Shown piece after piece: positions 16,191-24,559 of a stretch of 64,000 nucleotides of DNA; position 1 is the stretch's first letter; every line of letters begins with the position of its first letter. A program made the translations under genes and the position numbers. This DNA is from Methylobacterium sp. J-048 (lineage in GTDB: Bacteria; Pseudomonadota; Alphaproteobacteria; Rhizobiales; Beijerinckiaceae), in assembly GCF_022829515.1 (NCBI RefSeq), contig NZ_JAKSYL010000256.1, forward strand, positions 25,447-89,446, written 5' to 3'. The notes beneath the pieces were generated by a model. It was not told the DNA's origin, ran no database searches, and worked only from the letters and a program-made list of their open reading frames with translations.

Positions 16191-18767
16191 TTAGCCACGC
16201 TGTGCCCGGCGGCTCAGAGCACGCGGGCTCGACTTCTTCGACGCCTTGCCGCGGCCGGAAAGACTCGGGTTCGTCATGAAGTACTTGTGCGCGTTGAACG
16301 GCTCCTCCCCATCGGCGGGTTGGATCCGCTCGCAGCCGCCGGAGGCGAGCAGCCGCCAACTCTGGCGGTTGTCCAGGAGATTGGCCAGCATGATCTGGTC
16401 GAGGACCTGCTGGTGAACTGTCGGGTTGGTGATCGGCAGCATGGCCTCGACCCGGCGGTCGAGGTTGCGGCTCATGAGGTCGGCCGACGAGATGTAGATC
16501 GTGGCCTTCGGATGCGGCAGCCCGACGCCGTTGCCGAAGGCGTAGATCCGCCCGTGCTCGAGGAACCGCCCGACGATCGACTTGACCCGGATCGTCTCCG
16601 ACAGGCCCGGGATGCCCGGCCGCAGGCAGCAGATGCCGCGCACGACACAATCGATCTGCACGCCCGCGGAGGACGCATCGTACAGCGCGTCGATGATCTG
16701 CGCGTCGACCAGGGAGTTGCACTTGATCCAGATCGCCGCCGGCCGGCCGGCCTTGGCGTGGGCGACCTCGGCCTCGATGTTCTCCAGCAGGCGGTTCTTC
16801 AGGGTCAGCGGCGAGACCGACATCCGCTCCAGCTCCGCAGGCTCGGCATAGCCGGTGATGAAGTTGAAGATCCGCGAGACGTCCCGGGCGATCGCCGGGT
16901 CGGCCGTGAAGAACGACAGGTCCGTGTAAACCCGGGCCGTGATCGGGTGGTAGTTGCCGGTGCCGACATGGCAGTAGGTGACGAGCTTGTCGCCCTCGCG
17001 CCGGACCACCAGCGACAGCTTGGCGTGGGTCTTCAGCTCGACGAAGCCGAACACCACCTGCGCGCCCGCCTTCTCCAGGTTGCGCGCCCAGCGGATATTG
17101 GCCTCCTCGTCGAACCGCGCCTTCAGTTCGACCAGGGCGGTGACCGACTTTCCGAGCTCGGCGGCCTCCGCCAGCGCCGCGACGATCGGCGAGTTCGACG
17201 AGGTGCGGTAGAGCGTCTGCTTGATCGCCACCACGTTCGGGTCCCGGGCCGCCTGGGCCAGGAACTGCACCACCGAATCGAAGGATTCATAGGGGTGGTG
17301 GACGATGAAATCCTTCTGCCGGATCGCCGCGAACACGTCGCCGCCGCTCTCGCGGATGCGCTCGGGGAAGCGCGGGTTGTACGGCTTGAACTTCAGGTCC
17401 GGCCGGTCGATCCCGACGATCTGGGACAGCTCGTTCAGGGCGAGCATGCCCTCGATCATGAAGATCGCGTCGGCGGAGATTTCCAACTCGTCCGCGACGA
17501 AGCTGCGCAGATCCTCCGACATTCCGGCTTCGACTTCGAGGCGGATCACGACGCCCCGGCGGCGCTGCTTCAGTGCGGTCTCGAAATGCAGGACGAGGTC
17601 CTCGGCCTCCTCCTCGATCTCGAGATCGGAATCGCGCACCACCCGGAACGCGCCGCTGCTCTTGACCAGATAGCCGGGGAACAGCCGCCCGGTGAACATG
17701 CCGATCACCTGCTCGATCGGGATCAGCCGCACGGACGCCGCGCTGTCGCTGCTCGGCAGGCGCACGAACCGGTCGATGACGCCGGGCACGCGGATCAGGG
17801 CCCGCAGGACCCGCCCGTCGCGCGGCCGCACCAGCATCAGCGCGATGGTGGTCCCGAGATTGGGGATGAACGGGAACGGGTGGGCCGGATCGATCGCCAG
17901 CGGCGTCAGGACCGGGGAAACGTGGTTGAGGAAGTATTCCTCCAGCCACGCGGCCTGCTCGGTGGTGAGGGCGGCGGGCTCGACGATCTCGATCTCGGAG
18001 GCCTGAAGCTCCACGCGCAGCTCGCGCCAGCGGGTCTGCTGGTCGGCGGCGAGCCGCGTCACCTCGATGCCGATCCGGTTCAGCTGCTCGGACGGCGTCA
18101 GCCCGTCCTGGGACGGGAGCGTCAGCCCGGCCCGGACCTGGTCGATCAGGCCGGCGACGCGGACCATGAAGAACTCGTCGAGATTATTCGCCGAGATCGA
18201 CAGGAAGCGCAGGCGCTCCAGCAGCGGATGGTTCGGGTTGGAGGCTTCCTCCAGCACCCGGCGGTTGAACTGGAGCCAGGACAGCTCGCGGTTCACGAAC
18301 CGCTCGGGGGAATGGCGCAGCGAGCGCCCGGCCTCGACCACGGGCTCGCGGGCGGCACCCGCCGGCTGCTCTGCCGGCGCGGTCGGCACGGCGGGCCACT
18401 CGTCGGCGGTGTCGACCGGCGCCGCGACGGCACTGGGGGCAGCGGCGGTTGCGCTCGCTGTTGTCGCGCTCGGCGCGGTTGCGCTGGCGGCGATCGGGCT
18501 CTTGACGACCGGGCTCTTGGCAGTCCCGCTATCGGCGATCGCGTTCTTAGCGGCCGTGGTCCGGGCTCGCGCGCTCGGAGCAGGCACGCTCTTCGCCGCC
18601 GTGCCCGGGGTCTCGTTCGGAACGGCAACGCTCTTGGCAGCCGTGGCCCTGGCCGGCGCGCGCCTGACGGCGGCGCGGCGCGGCGCCGGATCGGTCGCGT
18701 CGGGCCGACGGGGCTCCGCGGCCTCGTCGGCGGCGTCGCGGTCCATGGGCTTCTGCGTCGATTCCAT
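16191..18767 (-). CDS. ppk: Polyphosphate kinase 1 with long N-terminal tail
   Basis: 858-residue enzyme that makes polyphosphate from ATP. The PPK1 core starts near residue 157 (RFVNRELSWLQFNRRVLEEA) and contains the N-domain motif ISANNLDEFFMVRVAGL, the segment HAKLSLVVRREG and the phospho-histidine region VTYCHVGTGNYHP, and the two PLD-like C-domains. The core length is normal. In front of it are about 155 residues of low complexity, rich in Ala, Pro, Thr, Ser, Lys and Arg, with repeated AAK/TAK units at 43-90, resembling a histone H1-type tail and predicted to be disordered. Start is ATG 18767 (MESTQKP); 13 earlier residues are possible. Located between hdaA and ppx, all on the minus strand. 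Confidence 0.95.
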   Translation of the reverse strand: MESTQKPMDRDAADEAAEPRRPDATDPAPRRAAVRRAPARATAAKSVAVPNETPGTAAKSVPAPSARARTTAAKNAIADSGTAKSPVVKSPIAASATAPSATTASATAAAPSAVAAPVDTADEWPAVPTAPAEQPAGAAREPVVEAGRSLRHSPERFVNRELSWLQFNRRVLEEASNPNHPLLERLRFLSISANNLDEFFMVRVAGLIDQVRAGLTLPSQDGLTPSEQLNRIGIEVTRLAADQQTRWRELRVELQASEIEIVEPAALTTEQAAWLEEYFLNHVSPVLTPLAIDPAHPFPFIPNLGTTIALMLVRPRDGRVLRALIRVPGVIDRFVRLPSSDSAASVRLIPIEQVIGMFTGRLFPGYLVKSSGAFRVVRDSDLEIEEEAEDLVLHFETALKQRRRGVVIRLEVEAGMSEDLRSFVADELEISADAIFMIEGMLALNELSQIVGIDRPDLKFKPYNPRFPERIRESGGDVFAAIRQKDFIVHHPYESFDSVVQFLAQAARDPNVVAIKQTLYRTSSNSPIVAALAEAAELGKSVTALVELKARFDEEANIRWARNLEKAGAQVVFGFVELKTHAKLSLVVRREGDKLVTYCHVGTGNYHPITARVYTDLSFFTADPAIARDVSRIFNFITGYAEPAELERMSVSPLTLKNRLLENIEAEVAHAKAGRPAAIWIKCNSLVDAQIIDALYDASSAGVQIDCVVRGICCLRPGIPGLSETIRVKSIVGRFLEHGRIYAFGNGVGLPHPKATIYISSADLMSRNLDRRVEAMLPITNPTVHQQVLDQIMLANLLDNRQSWRLLASGGCERIQPADGEEPFNAHKYFMTNPSLSGRGKASKKSSPRALSRRAQRG

Positions 18768-18858
18768 TCCGATACCTGTCCCTGCCGATCGCGGCGCGTC
18801 TAGCATTCTACACCCGTAGCTTTCACGACGCTTTCGTGACGGCCACCGGTTTGCGATT

Positions 18859-19569
18859 TTATGCGTCCGCGTCGGCCTCGTCGTCGAAGCCCATGCGTCG
18901 TAGCACGGCCAGCGCCAGCGGTCGGCTGATCCGCCGTCCGCGCCCGAGGGCGTCCCGGTCCAGCTCGGCGACCAGATCGCGGGCCCGGCCGAGGGACCGG
19001 TCGATCCGCAGGGCCAGCGCCTCGATCACGCTGAGATCGACCACCAATTGCCGGTCCACGAACAGCTTGACCAGGACGGCGCGCAACAGCGCATCGTCCG
19101 GTGCGTCGATGGCGATGCTGGGCGCGAGGCGAAGCCGCGAGCGCAGATCGGGCGTCGCCAGCCCCAGCGCGTCGATCCCGGCCGCGCTGGTCAGCAGGAC
19201 CGGACAGGCCAGCTCGCGGGCGCGGTTGAGCAGGTGGAACAGGGCGGCCTCGTCCCGGCCCGCGTCCCGGTCGATATCCTCGACGACCAGAGCCCCGTTC
19301 GACACGAGGTGCTGGACCGCGTCCGCCCCCACCTCGGCGGTCGACACCCTCCAGGCATGGGCGCGCTCGGCCCAGATCGCCGCGAGGTGGCTCTTGCCGC
19401 TGCCCGAGGGGCCGGTCAGCACCAGCACGCTGTCGGGCCAGTCCGGCCAGGCCTCGACCAGCGCGTAGGCCGCCTCGTTCGCCGGGCCGACCAGAAAATC
19501 CTCGCGGCCGTAGCGGGGATCGAGCGGCAGGTCGAAGGCCAGCTGCCGGGGTGGTGCGTTCTCGCGCAT
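18859..19569 (-). CDS. hdaA: DnaA-related regulator HdaA
   Basis: 236-residue AAA+ protein of the Hda/HdaA group, which with the loaded sliding clamp stimulates ATP hydrolysis by DnaA and so prevents re-initiation of replication. Seen: an N-terminal clamp-binding motif (QLAFDLP, residues 9-15), the Walker A loop TGPSGSGKS near 52-60, a Walker B-like ALVVEDIDRD, and a sensor region with DLRSRLRLAPSI. The DNA-binding domain of DnaA is absent, as expected. I start at ATG 19569 because the clamp motif then lies close to the N-terminus; the upstream frame is unlikely. It heads the hdaA-ppk-ppx group, about 90 bases before ppk. Confidence 0.9.
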   Translation of the reverse strand: MRENAPPRQLAFDLPLDPRYGREDFLVGPANEAAYALVEAWPDWPDSVLVLTGPSGSGKSHLAAIWAERAHAWRVSTAEVGADAVQHLVSNGALVVEDIDRDAGRDEAALFHLLNRARELACPVLLTSAAGIDALGLATPDLRSRLRLAPSIAIDAPDDALLRAVLVKLFVDRQLVVDLSVIEALALRIDRSLGRARDLVAELDRDALGRGRRISRPLALAVLRRMGFDDEADADA

Positions 19570-19819
19570 GGGTTGCTCGGTTGGGGCGCTCAGGATGAAG
19601 GCGCACCGGTGGCGGTCAAGGGGAGACGGCTCGGCGCGAGGAGGGCTCGTAACCCGATGACAGCCCGTGCGCGCCTGATGGCGCCCGATGACACCGCATA
19701 CCACGACCCGTCGCAGAGTGAGCATCGGCCCTCCGCCGATCGAGTCCCGGCGCTGCCGACTCGCGCGGCGCGCTGGAAGCCGCTAGAGCGGAACCGATGA
19801 TGACCGGGACGACGCTGGC

Positions 19820-20887
19820 ATGACGGCCAAGGACGGACAGGGACTGACCTACGCGGAGGCGGGCGTCGATATCGACGCCGGCAACGCCATGGTCGAGACG
19901 ATCAAGCCGCTGGTGCGCTCGACGCGGCGACCGGGGGCGGATGCCGAGATCGGCGGCTTCGGCGGCCTGTTCGATCTGAAGGCCGCGGGGTTCCGCGATC
20001 CGATCCTGGTGGCGGCCAACGACGGCGTCGGCACCAAGGTCAAGATCGCCATCGAGACCGGACGGCACGACACGATCGGCATCGACCTCGTGGCGATGTG
20101 CGTTAACGACCTCGTGGTCCAGGGCGCCGAGCCGCTGTTCTTTTTGGATTATTACGCCACCGGCAAGCTGGTGCCCGGCGTCGGCGCCGACATCGTGCGC
20201 GGGATCGCCGAGGGCTGCCGGCAGGCCGGCTGCGCGCTGATCGGCGGCGAAACCGCCGAGATGCCCGGCCTCTACGACGGCTCGGATTACGACCTCGCCG
20301 GGTTCTCGGTGGGTGCCGCCGAGCGCGGCACGCTGCTGCCCAAGCCCGGCATCAGCCCGGGGGACGTGGTGCTCGGCCTGCCCTCCTCCGGGGTCCATTC
20401 CAACGGGTTCTCGCTGGTCCGCCGGATCGTGGCCAAGACCGGGCTCGGCTGGGACGCCCCGGCGCCGTTCGATCCCGCGCGGAGCCTCGGTGATGCCCTA
20501 CTGGAGCCGACCCGGATCTACGTGAAGCCGCTGCTCGCCGCGCTGGAGGCGACCGACGGCATTCGCGCGCTCGCCCACATCACCGGCGGCGGCTTCCCCG
20601 ACAACCTGCCCCGGGTTCTGCCGGACGATATCGGCATCGCCATCGATCTCGATGCGATCACCCCGCCGGCAGTGTTCGGCTGGCTCGCCCGCGAGGGCGG
20701 CGTCGCCGAGGCGGAGATGCTGCGGACCTTCAATTGCGGGATCGGCATGGTGGTGATCGCCGCCGCCGACGCGGTCGACGACGTCGACGAGGCGCTGACC
20801 CGGGCCGGCGAGGCTCCGGTGCGCCTCGGCCGGATCACCGCACGCGGGCCCGAGGCCGTAACCTTCCGCGGACGCCTCGCGCTCTGA
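19820..20887 (+). CDS. purM: Phosphoribosylformylglycinamidine cyclo-ligase
   Basis: AIR synthetase, fifth step of purine synthesis: ATP-dependent closure of FGAM to aminoimidazole ribotide. 355 residues, usual length. Seen: LTYAEAGVDIDAGNAMVETI at the N-terminus, the nucleotide-binding FGGLFDLKA and VAANDGVGTKVKIA, the acidic GIDLVAMCVNDL, the EPLFFLDYYATGKL segment, and GGETAEMPGLY. C-terminal PurM-like domain has HITGGGFPDNLPRVLP. The stop overlaps the purN start by one base (TGATG), so the two are an operon, as in many proteobacteria. Divergent from hdaA, separated by about 250 bases that must contain both promoters. Confidence 0.97.
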   Translation: MTAKDGQGLTYAEAGVDIDAGNAMVETIKPLVRSTRRPGADAEIGGFGGLFDLKAAGFRDPILVAANDGVGTKVKIAIETGRHDTIGIDLVAMCVNDLVVQGAEPLFFLDYYATGKLVPGVGADIVRGIAEGCRQAGCALIGGETAEMPGLYDGSDYDLAGFSVGAAERGTLLPKPGISPGDVVLGLPSSGVHSNGFSLVRRIVAKTGLGWDAPAPFDPARSLGDALLEPTRIYVKPLLAALEATDGIRALAHITGGGFPDNLPRVLPDDIGIAIDLDAITPPAVFGWLAREGGVAEAEMLRTFNCGIGMVVIAAADAVDDVDEALTRAGEAPVRLGRITARGPEAVTFRGRLAL

Positions 20888-21537
20888 TGGCAACCCCGCG
20901 AAAGACCCGCGTCGCGATCCTGATCTCGGGCCGCGGCTCGAACATGGCCGCGCTGATCGAGGCGGCGAAAGATCCGGCCTATCCGGCCGAGATCGTGCTG
21001 GTCCTGTCGAACCGGCCCGACGCCGCGGGCCTCACACGGGTGGCGGAGGCCGGGATCCCGGCCCGGGCGATCGACCACACGACATTCACGGATCGCGCCA
21101 GCTTCGATGCCGCTCTCGACGCCGAATTGCGAGCCGCCGACATCGACCTCGTGTGCCTAGCGGGGTTCATGCGGATCTTCACGCCGGGCTTCGTGGCCGG
21201 CTGGGCCGGGCGGATGCTCAACATCCATCCCTCGCTGCTGCCCCTGTTCAAGGGCACCCACACGCACAAGCAGGCCCTCGACGCCGGCGTGCGGCTGCAC
21301 GGCTGCACGGTCCATTTCGTCGTGCCGGAACTCGATGCCGGGCCGATCGTGGCGCAGGCCGCGATCCCGGTGCGCCAGGGCGACGACCCGGACAGCCTCG
21401 CCGAACGGGTGATCGTCCAGGAGCGCCGGCTCTATCCAGCGGTGCTGGCCCTCGTAGCCAGTGGGCGCGCCCATCTGGACGGCGACCGCGTCGTCATCGC
21501 CGACGATGCCCCGGACGGCGTCCTGTTCAGCCTGTAA
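20887..21537 (+). CDS. purN: Phosphoribosylglycinamide formyltransferase (PurN)
   Basis: 216-residue GAR transformylase, which transfers a formyl group from 10-formyltetrahydrofolate to GAR in purine synthesis. Seen: N-terminal phosphate loop (ILISGRGSNMAALIEAA), the catalytic Asn-x-His motif NIHPSLLPLFKG, and the conserved Asp region (VPELDAGPIVAQAA). Length and order fit the bacterial family. Start is ATG 20887, overlapping purM by one base; longer forms of the frame run inside purM and are not real. A double-hairpin repeat follows directly after the stop and may end transcription. Confidence 0.96.
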   Translation: MATPRKTRVAILISGRGSNMAALIEAAKDPAYPAEIVLVLSNRPDAAGLTRVAEAGIPARAIDHTTFTDRASFDAALDAELRAADIDLVCLAGFMRIFTPGFVAGWAGRMLNIHPSLLPLFKGTHTHKQALDAGVRLHGCTVHFVVPELDAGPIVAQAAIPVRQGDDPDSLAERVIVQERRLYPAVLALVASGRAHLDGDRVVIADDAPDGVLFSL

Positions 21538-21549
21538 CGGGAATCCCGA

Positions 21550-21591
21550 AGGGACAAGTCCCTCTGGCAGGGTCCGGGGCAGCGCCCCGGA
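21550..21591. repeat. Double-hairpin intergenic repeat, family A copy 1
   Basis: Two adjacent stem-loops: AGGGA (21550-21554) with TCCCT (21559-21563), then TCCGGGGC (21573-21580) with GCCCCGGA (21584-21591). The same architecture and similar sequence occur at 42378-42421. It lies just after purN and before a convergent gene, so it may also act as a terminator. Confidence 0.65.
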
Positions 21592-21595
21592 ATGA

Positions 21596-21961
21596 TCAGA
21601 TCGGCCGCTGCAGCTTGCAGCTGTCCAGGGCCGCGAGCGCCTTGGCGCGGGCGGAATCGTTGAAATAGCCGGTGGCACGGTAGGCCTCGACCTCGGATTC
21701 GTCGAGGCTGCGCAGGGTCTGCTTGGCGTAGCAGCCGCAGGGACGCTCCAGGGCGGCTTCGGGGGCGCTGGTCAGCCGGGCCTGGACGATCGTGCAGGCA
21801 TGGCGCACACGGCCCTCGAGATTGGCCTTGGTGGCGGTCTTGAGCGCCGGATCCGGCTCGTACTGCTGGAACGGGGCCGAGGAACCGCCCGCGAGGGCGG
21901 CGGTCGCGCCGATCGCGATCAGGCCGGTCGCGATCAGCAGGGGCAGGCGGCGCATCGTCAT
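21596..21961 (-). CDS. Small exported hypothetical protein
   Basis: 121 residues. The N-terminus is a good Sec signal peptide (MTMRRLPLLIATGLIAIGAT followed by AALAGG, cleavage likely after ALA near residue 24). The mature part contains four Cys (HAC, CGCY and a C-terminal DSCKL), suggesting disulfides or a metal site in the periplasm. The CGC pair rules out a heme c motif because no C-x-x-C-H is present. I do not recognise the family. It is convergent with purN. Confidence 0.7.
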   Translation of the reverse strand: MTMRRLPLLIATGLIAIGATAALAGGSSAPFQQYEPDPALKTATKANLEGRVRHACTIVQARLTSAPEAALERPCGCYAKQTLRSLDESEVEAYRATGYFNDSARAKALAALDSCKLQRPI

Positions 21962-22129
21962 GGTGTTGGCGGTCCAAAGCTGAGGTTGAGTAACCTTGGC
22001 CGTTGGTCGCCCTCGGGCTTCGATCCGTCAATGACGGTCCGGACACACCGGGCGGCATTTGCCGCGCCGCCGGGTCCGCCGCGCCAGGATGGCGAGCCGG
22101 TGTGCCCGACCCGCCACCTTTCATCCGCC

Positions 22130-22552
22130 TCAAGCGGCGATGTCGGAATCCTTGAAGAACTGCGCGATCTCGATCTTGGCGTTCTCGGCGCTGTCGGAGC
22201 CGTGCACGGTGTTCTCACCGACGGACTCGGCGAACCGCTTGCGGATGGTGCCCTCGGCGGCCTGGGCCGGGTTGGTGGCGCCCATGACGTCCCGGTACTT
22301 GGCCACGGCGTTCTCGCCTTCGAGCACCTGCACGACCACCGGGCCGGAGGTCATGAAGCTGACGAGCTCGCCGAAGAACGGCCGCTCCTTGTGGACCTCG
22401 TAGAACTTTTCGGCCTGCTCCTGGGTCAGGCGGATGCGGCGCTGGCCGACGATGCGCAGGCCCGCCTCCTCGATCACCGCGTTGACGGCGCCGGTCAGGT
22501 TGCGCCGGGTGGCATCGGGCTTGAGGATCGAGAAGGTGCGCTCGGTGGCCAT
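22130..22552 (-). CDS. ndk: Nucleoside diphosphate kinase
   Basis: 140-residue enzyme that passes the gamma phosphate from NTPs to NDPs through a phospho-histidine, balancing nucleotide pools. The active-site segment is NTVHGSDS with His117, exactly where the family has it. Also present are the N-terminal ERTFSILKPDA, the Kpn loop region, and the substrate helix around MGATNPAQA. Length is canonical. Start ATG 22552 is unambiguous. Single gene, divergent from a DUF2147 gene across about 270 bases. Confidence 0.98.
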   Translation of the reverse strand: MATERTFSILKPDATRRNLTGAVNAVIEEAGLRIVGQRRIRLTQEQAEKFYEVHKERPFFGELVSFMTSGPVVVQVLEGENAVAKYRDVMGATNPAQAAEGTIRKRFAESVGENTVHGSDSAENAKIEIAQFFKDSDIAA

Positions 22553-22820
22553 GGTCTGTCCGGTCTGTCTGTGGAAAAGGCGGAGAGTGCGCGCCGCACT
22601 GACGGGCGCATCTCAGGGGCGAAAATTTCGCTTCCGCGGCAGGCTTATAGCGAGCGCCCTACCCGGCCTCAAGCTGCTCTGACGGCGGGATGAAACAAGC
22701 GCGGCCGTGGCCCTGCCGCAACACCGCCGAAAAATCGCCTGATTGCGACGGCTCTCTCGACCCAAGCCGATTTCGTCCACCCCTCAGGCGCCTTCGGTGC
22801 CCAAAACTCGGAGACGAACC

Positions 22821-23285
22821 ATGCGCCTCGCCCTCAGCGCCGCCCTCCTCCTCGCCGGCCTCTCGGCCGCCGCCGCCGACACCGGGAAGGATCCGTCCGG
22901 CACCTGGCTCACCGGAGACGGCCGCGCCAAGATCCGGATCGACCGCTGCGGCCCCGGCCAGAGCCTCGTCTGCGGCAAGGTCGTCTGGCTCAAGGCCCCG
23001 ACCGCCGAGAACGGTGCCGCCAAGACCGACATGAAGAACCCAGATCCGAAGAAGCGCAGCCGTCCGGTGATCGGCCTGCAGCTCATCGACGGCCTGAAGC
23101 CCGACGAGGAGAAGTTCACCGGCGAGCTCTACAACATCGAAGAAGGCAAGGTTTACACCGTCAGCCTCGAGCGCGAGAGCGAGGCCGAACTCAGCGTCTC
23201 GGGCTGCATGCTCAAGGTGCTGTGCGGCTCCCAGACCTGGACCCGGGTGCCGGACGTGAACCAGCAGGCCGCCAACAAGAACTGA
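22821..23285 (+). CDS. Exported DUF2147 family protein
   Basis: 154-residue periplasmic protein of the DUF2147 type. Signal peptide at 1-20 (MRLALSAALLLAGLSAAAAD). The mature part has the family pattern: G-T-W-L-T-G-D-G-R-A-K-I-R-I near the start, the paired Cys in IDRCGPGQSLVCGKVVWL, the segment NPDPKKRSRPVIGLQLI, and a C-terminal strand block with GCMLKVLCGSQTWTRV, probably a small beta-barrel stabilised by disulfides. The function of the family is not established. A GGAGA motif precedes ATG 22821. Downstream, a GST gene converges three bases after the stop. Confidence 0.85.
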   Translation: MRLALSAALLLAGLSAAAADTGKDPSGTWLTGDGRAKIRIDRCGPGQSLVCGKVVWLKAPTAENGAAKTDMKNPDPKKRSRPVIGLQLIDGLKPDEEKFTGELYNIEEGKVYTVSLERESEAELSVSGCMLKVLCGSQTWTRVPDVNQQAANKN

Positions 23286-23288
23286 GAC

Positions 23289-23924
23289 TCAGACCGCCGC
23301 GAGGCCGCGCTGGACCGCCGGCCTCGCCAGGACGGTCTCGAGCCAGCGCGACACATTCGGCAGGGCGGCGATATCGACGCCCTGCTTGAAGTTCAGCTTG
23401 GCCCAGGTCAGGGTCGCGATGTCGGCGATGGAATAGTCGCCCGCGAGATAGTCGCGGCCCTCCAACCGACGCTCCAGCACGCCGTAGAGACGGTTGGCCT
23501 CCGCGGTGAAGCGCTCGATCGCGTAGGGCACCTTCTCGGGGGCGTAGATCTTGAAGTGATGCGTTTGGCCGAGCATCGGGCCGAATCCCGCCACCTGCCA
23601 GAACAGCCACTCGTCAACGGCGACTCGGGCACGCTCATCGACCGGGTAGAACTGCCCCGTCTTGCGACCGAGGTATTGCAGGATCGCGCCGGATTCGAAC
23701 ACCGTGATCGGCTGCCCGTCCGGGCCGTCCGGATCGACGATCGCCGGGATCTTGTTGTTCGGCGAGATCGCCAGGAAGTCGGGCGCGAATTGTTCGTTCT
23801 TGCCGATATTGACCGGGACCACCCGGTACGGCAGCCCGCACTCCTCCAGCATGACCGGAATCTTCCAGCCGTTCGGCGTGCTCCAGGTGTGGACGTCGAT
23901 CGGCCGCCCGGACAAAGCTGCCAT
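23289..23924 (-). CDS. Glutathione S-transferase, YfcG/YghU-like
   Basis: 211-residue glutathione transferase-fold protein. Thioredoxin-like N-domain with TWSTPNGWKIPVMLEECGLP and the glutathione-binding NNKIPAIVDPDG and ESGAILQYL; helical C-domain with DYSIADIATLTW, the N-capping motif of the family. The TPNG active-site segment and the FLAISPNNKIPA-type loop are those of the Nu-class enzymes YfcG and YghU of E. coli, which act as disulfide-bond reductases using glutathione. Substrate here is unknown. Start ATG 23924 (MAALSG) preferred over an upstream ORF beginning with Arg-rich residues. It ends three bases from the convergent DUF2147 gene. Confidence 0.9.
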   Translation of the reverse strand: MAALSGRPIDVHTWSTPNGWKIPVMLEECGLPYRVVPVNIGKNEQFAPDFLAISPNNKIPAIVDPDGPDGQPITVFESGAILQYLGRKTGQFYPVDERARVAVDEWLFWQVAGFGPMLGQTHHFKIYAPEKVPYAIERFTAEANRLYGVLERRLEGRDYLAGDYSIADIATLTWAKLNFKQGVDIAALPNVSRWLETVLARPAVQRGLAAV

Positions 23925-24160
23925 GATGGACCTGCTCCTCGACCGATCATACGGCGGCGCGGCCCTCACCCGCCGATCTCGGACAATTCCGGCACTGAAG
24001 ACGATTTCTCGGCCGCGCTCAAGGGCATCGCTGGCCCGCGCCTCACGTTTCCGAGAGCCGCGGCCTGGGTTGTTGGCGAAGACTCGCTGGCTCTTGCGGG
24101 AGGCGCGCCCGGACGGCGAGATTGCCGCCCGGAATCGTTGCGTCGACCGGGGGATTCGCG

Positions 24161-24442
24161 ATGTTCGACCGTTTCGTGCTGACCGCGCCGCTTCTGGCGG
24201 CCCAACTCATCCTCGTTCAACCGCTCCAGGCCAAGGACGCGCCCGCGACGCCGCCAACCGCGAGCGAGGCGCCTGCGGCCAAGGCGCCGAGTCCGGGGCA
24301 GAGCGCCGCGCGGGAGCGGCAGAAGAAGTGCGGCGCCGAGTGGCGTGGGCTCACCGACACCCAGAAGGCCGCGCAGGGACCGAAATGGCCGCAATTCTGG
24401 AGCAGCTGCAACAAGCGATTGAAGGGCGGCGATAAAGCCTGA
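24161..24442 (+). CDS. Small exported Cys-containing protein
   Basis: 93 residues. Signal peptide (MFDRFVLTAPLLAAQLILVQ, then PLQAK, cleavage near residue 25), then a Pro/Ala-rich linker, then a conserved-looking helical core: ARERQKKCGAEWRGL and KWPQFWSSCNKRL. The two Cys in the K-K-C-G-x-E-W and W-x-x-C-N-K-R contexts are typical of a family of short secreted proteins in Rhizobiales; they likely form a disulfide. It loosely recalls PsiF-type repeats, but I would not name it. Start ATG 24161, divergent from the GST gene. Confidence 0.65.
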   Translation: MFDRFVLTAPLLAAQLILVQPLQAKDAPATPPTASEAPAAKAPSPGQSAARERQKKCGAEWRGLTDTQKAAQGPKWPQFWSSCNKRLKGGDKA

Positions 24443-24559
24443 CCACGGCGCGAACCGCCACGCCTCTCGTTCGTTGCAGACCGGATGAGATGGGACCGGG
24501 AACCGACGCTGACATGACGAATCGGCAGACGCCCTGGCGGTCGAGGGCTCGCAGGCGGC

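Noticed and set aside
16287..18803. 838-codon plus-strand frame opposite ppk
   Set aside because: Antisense to a full ppk gene; long open antisense frames are common in GC-rich DNA.
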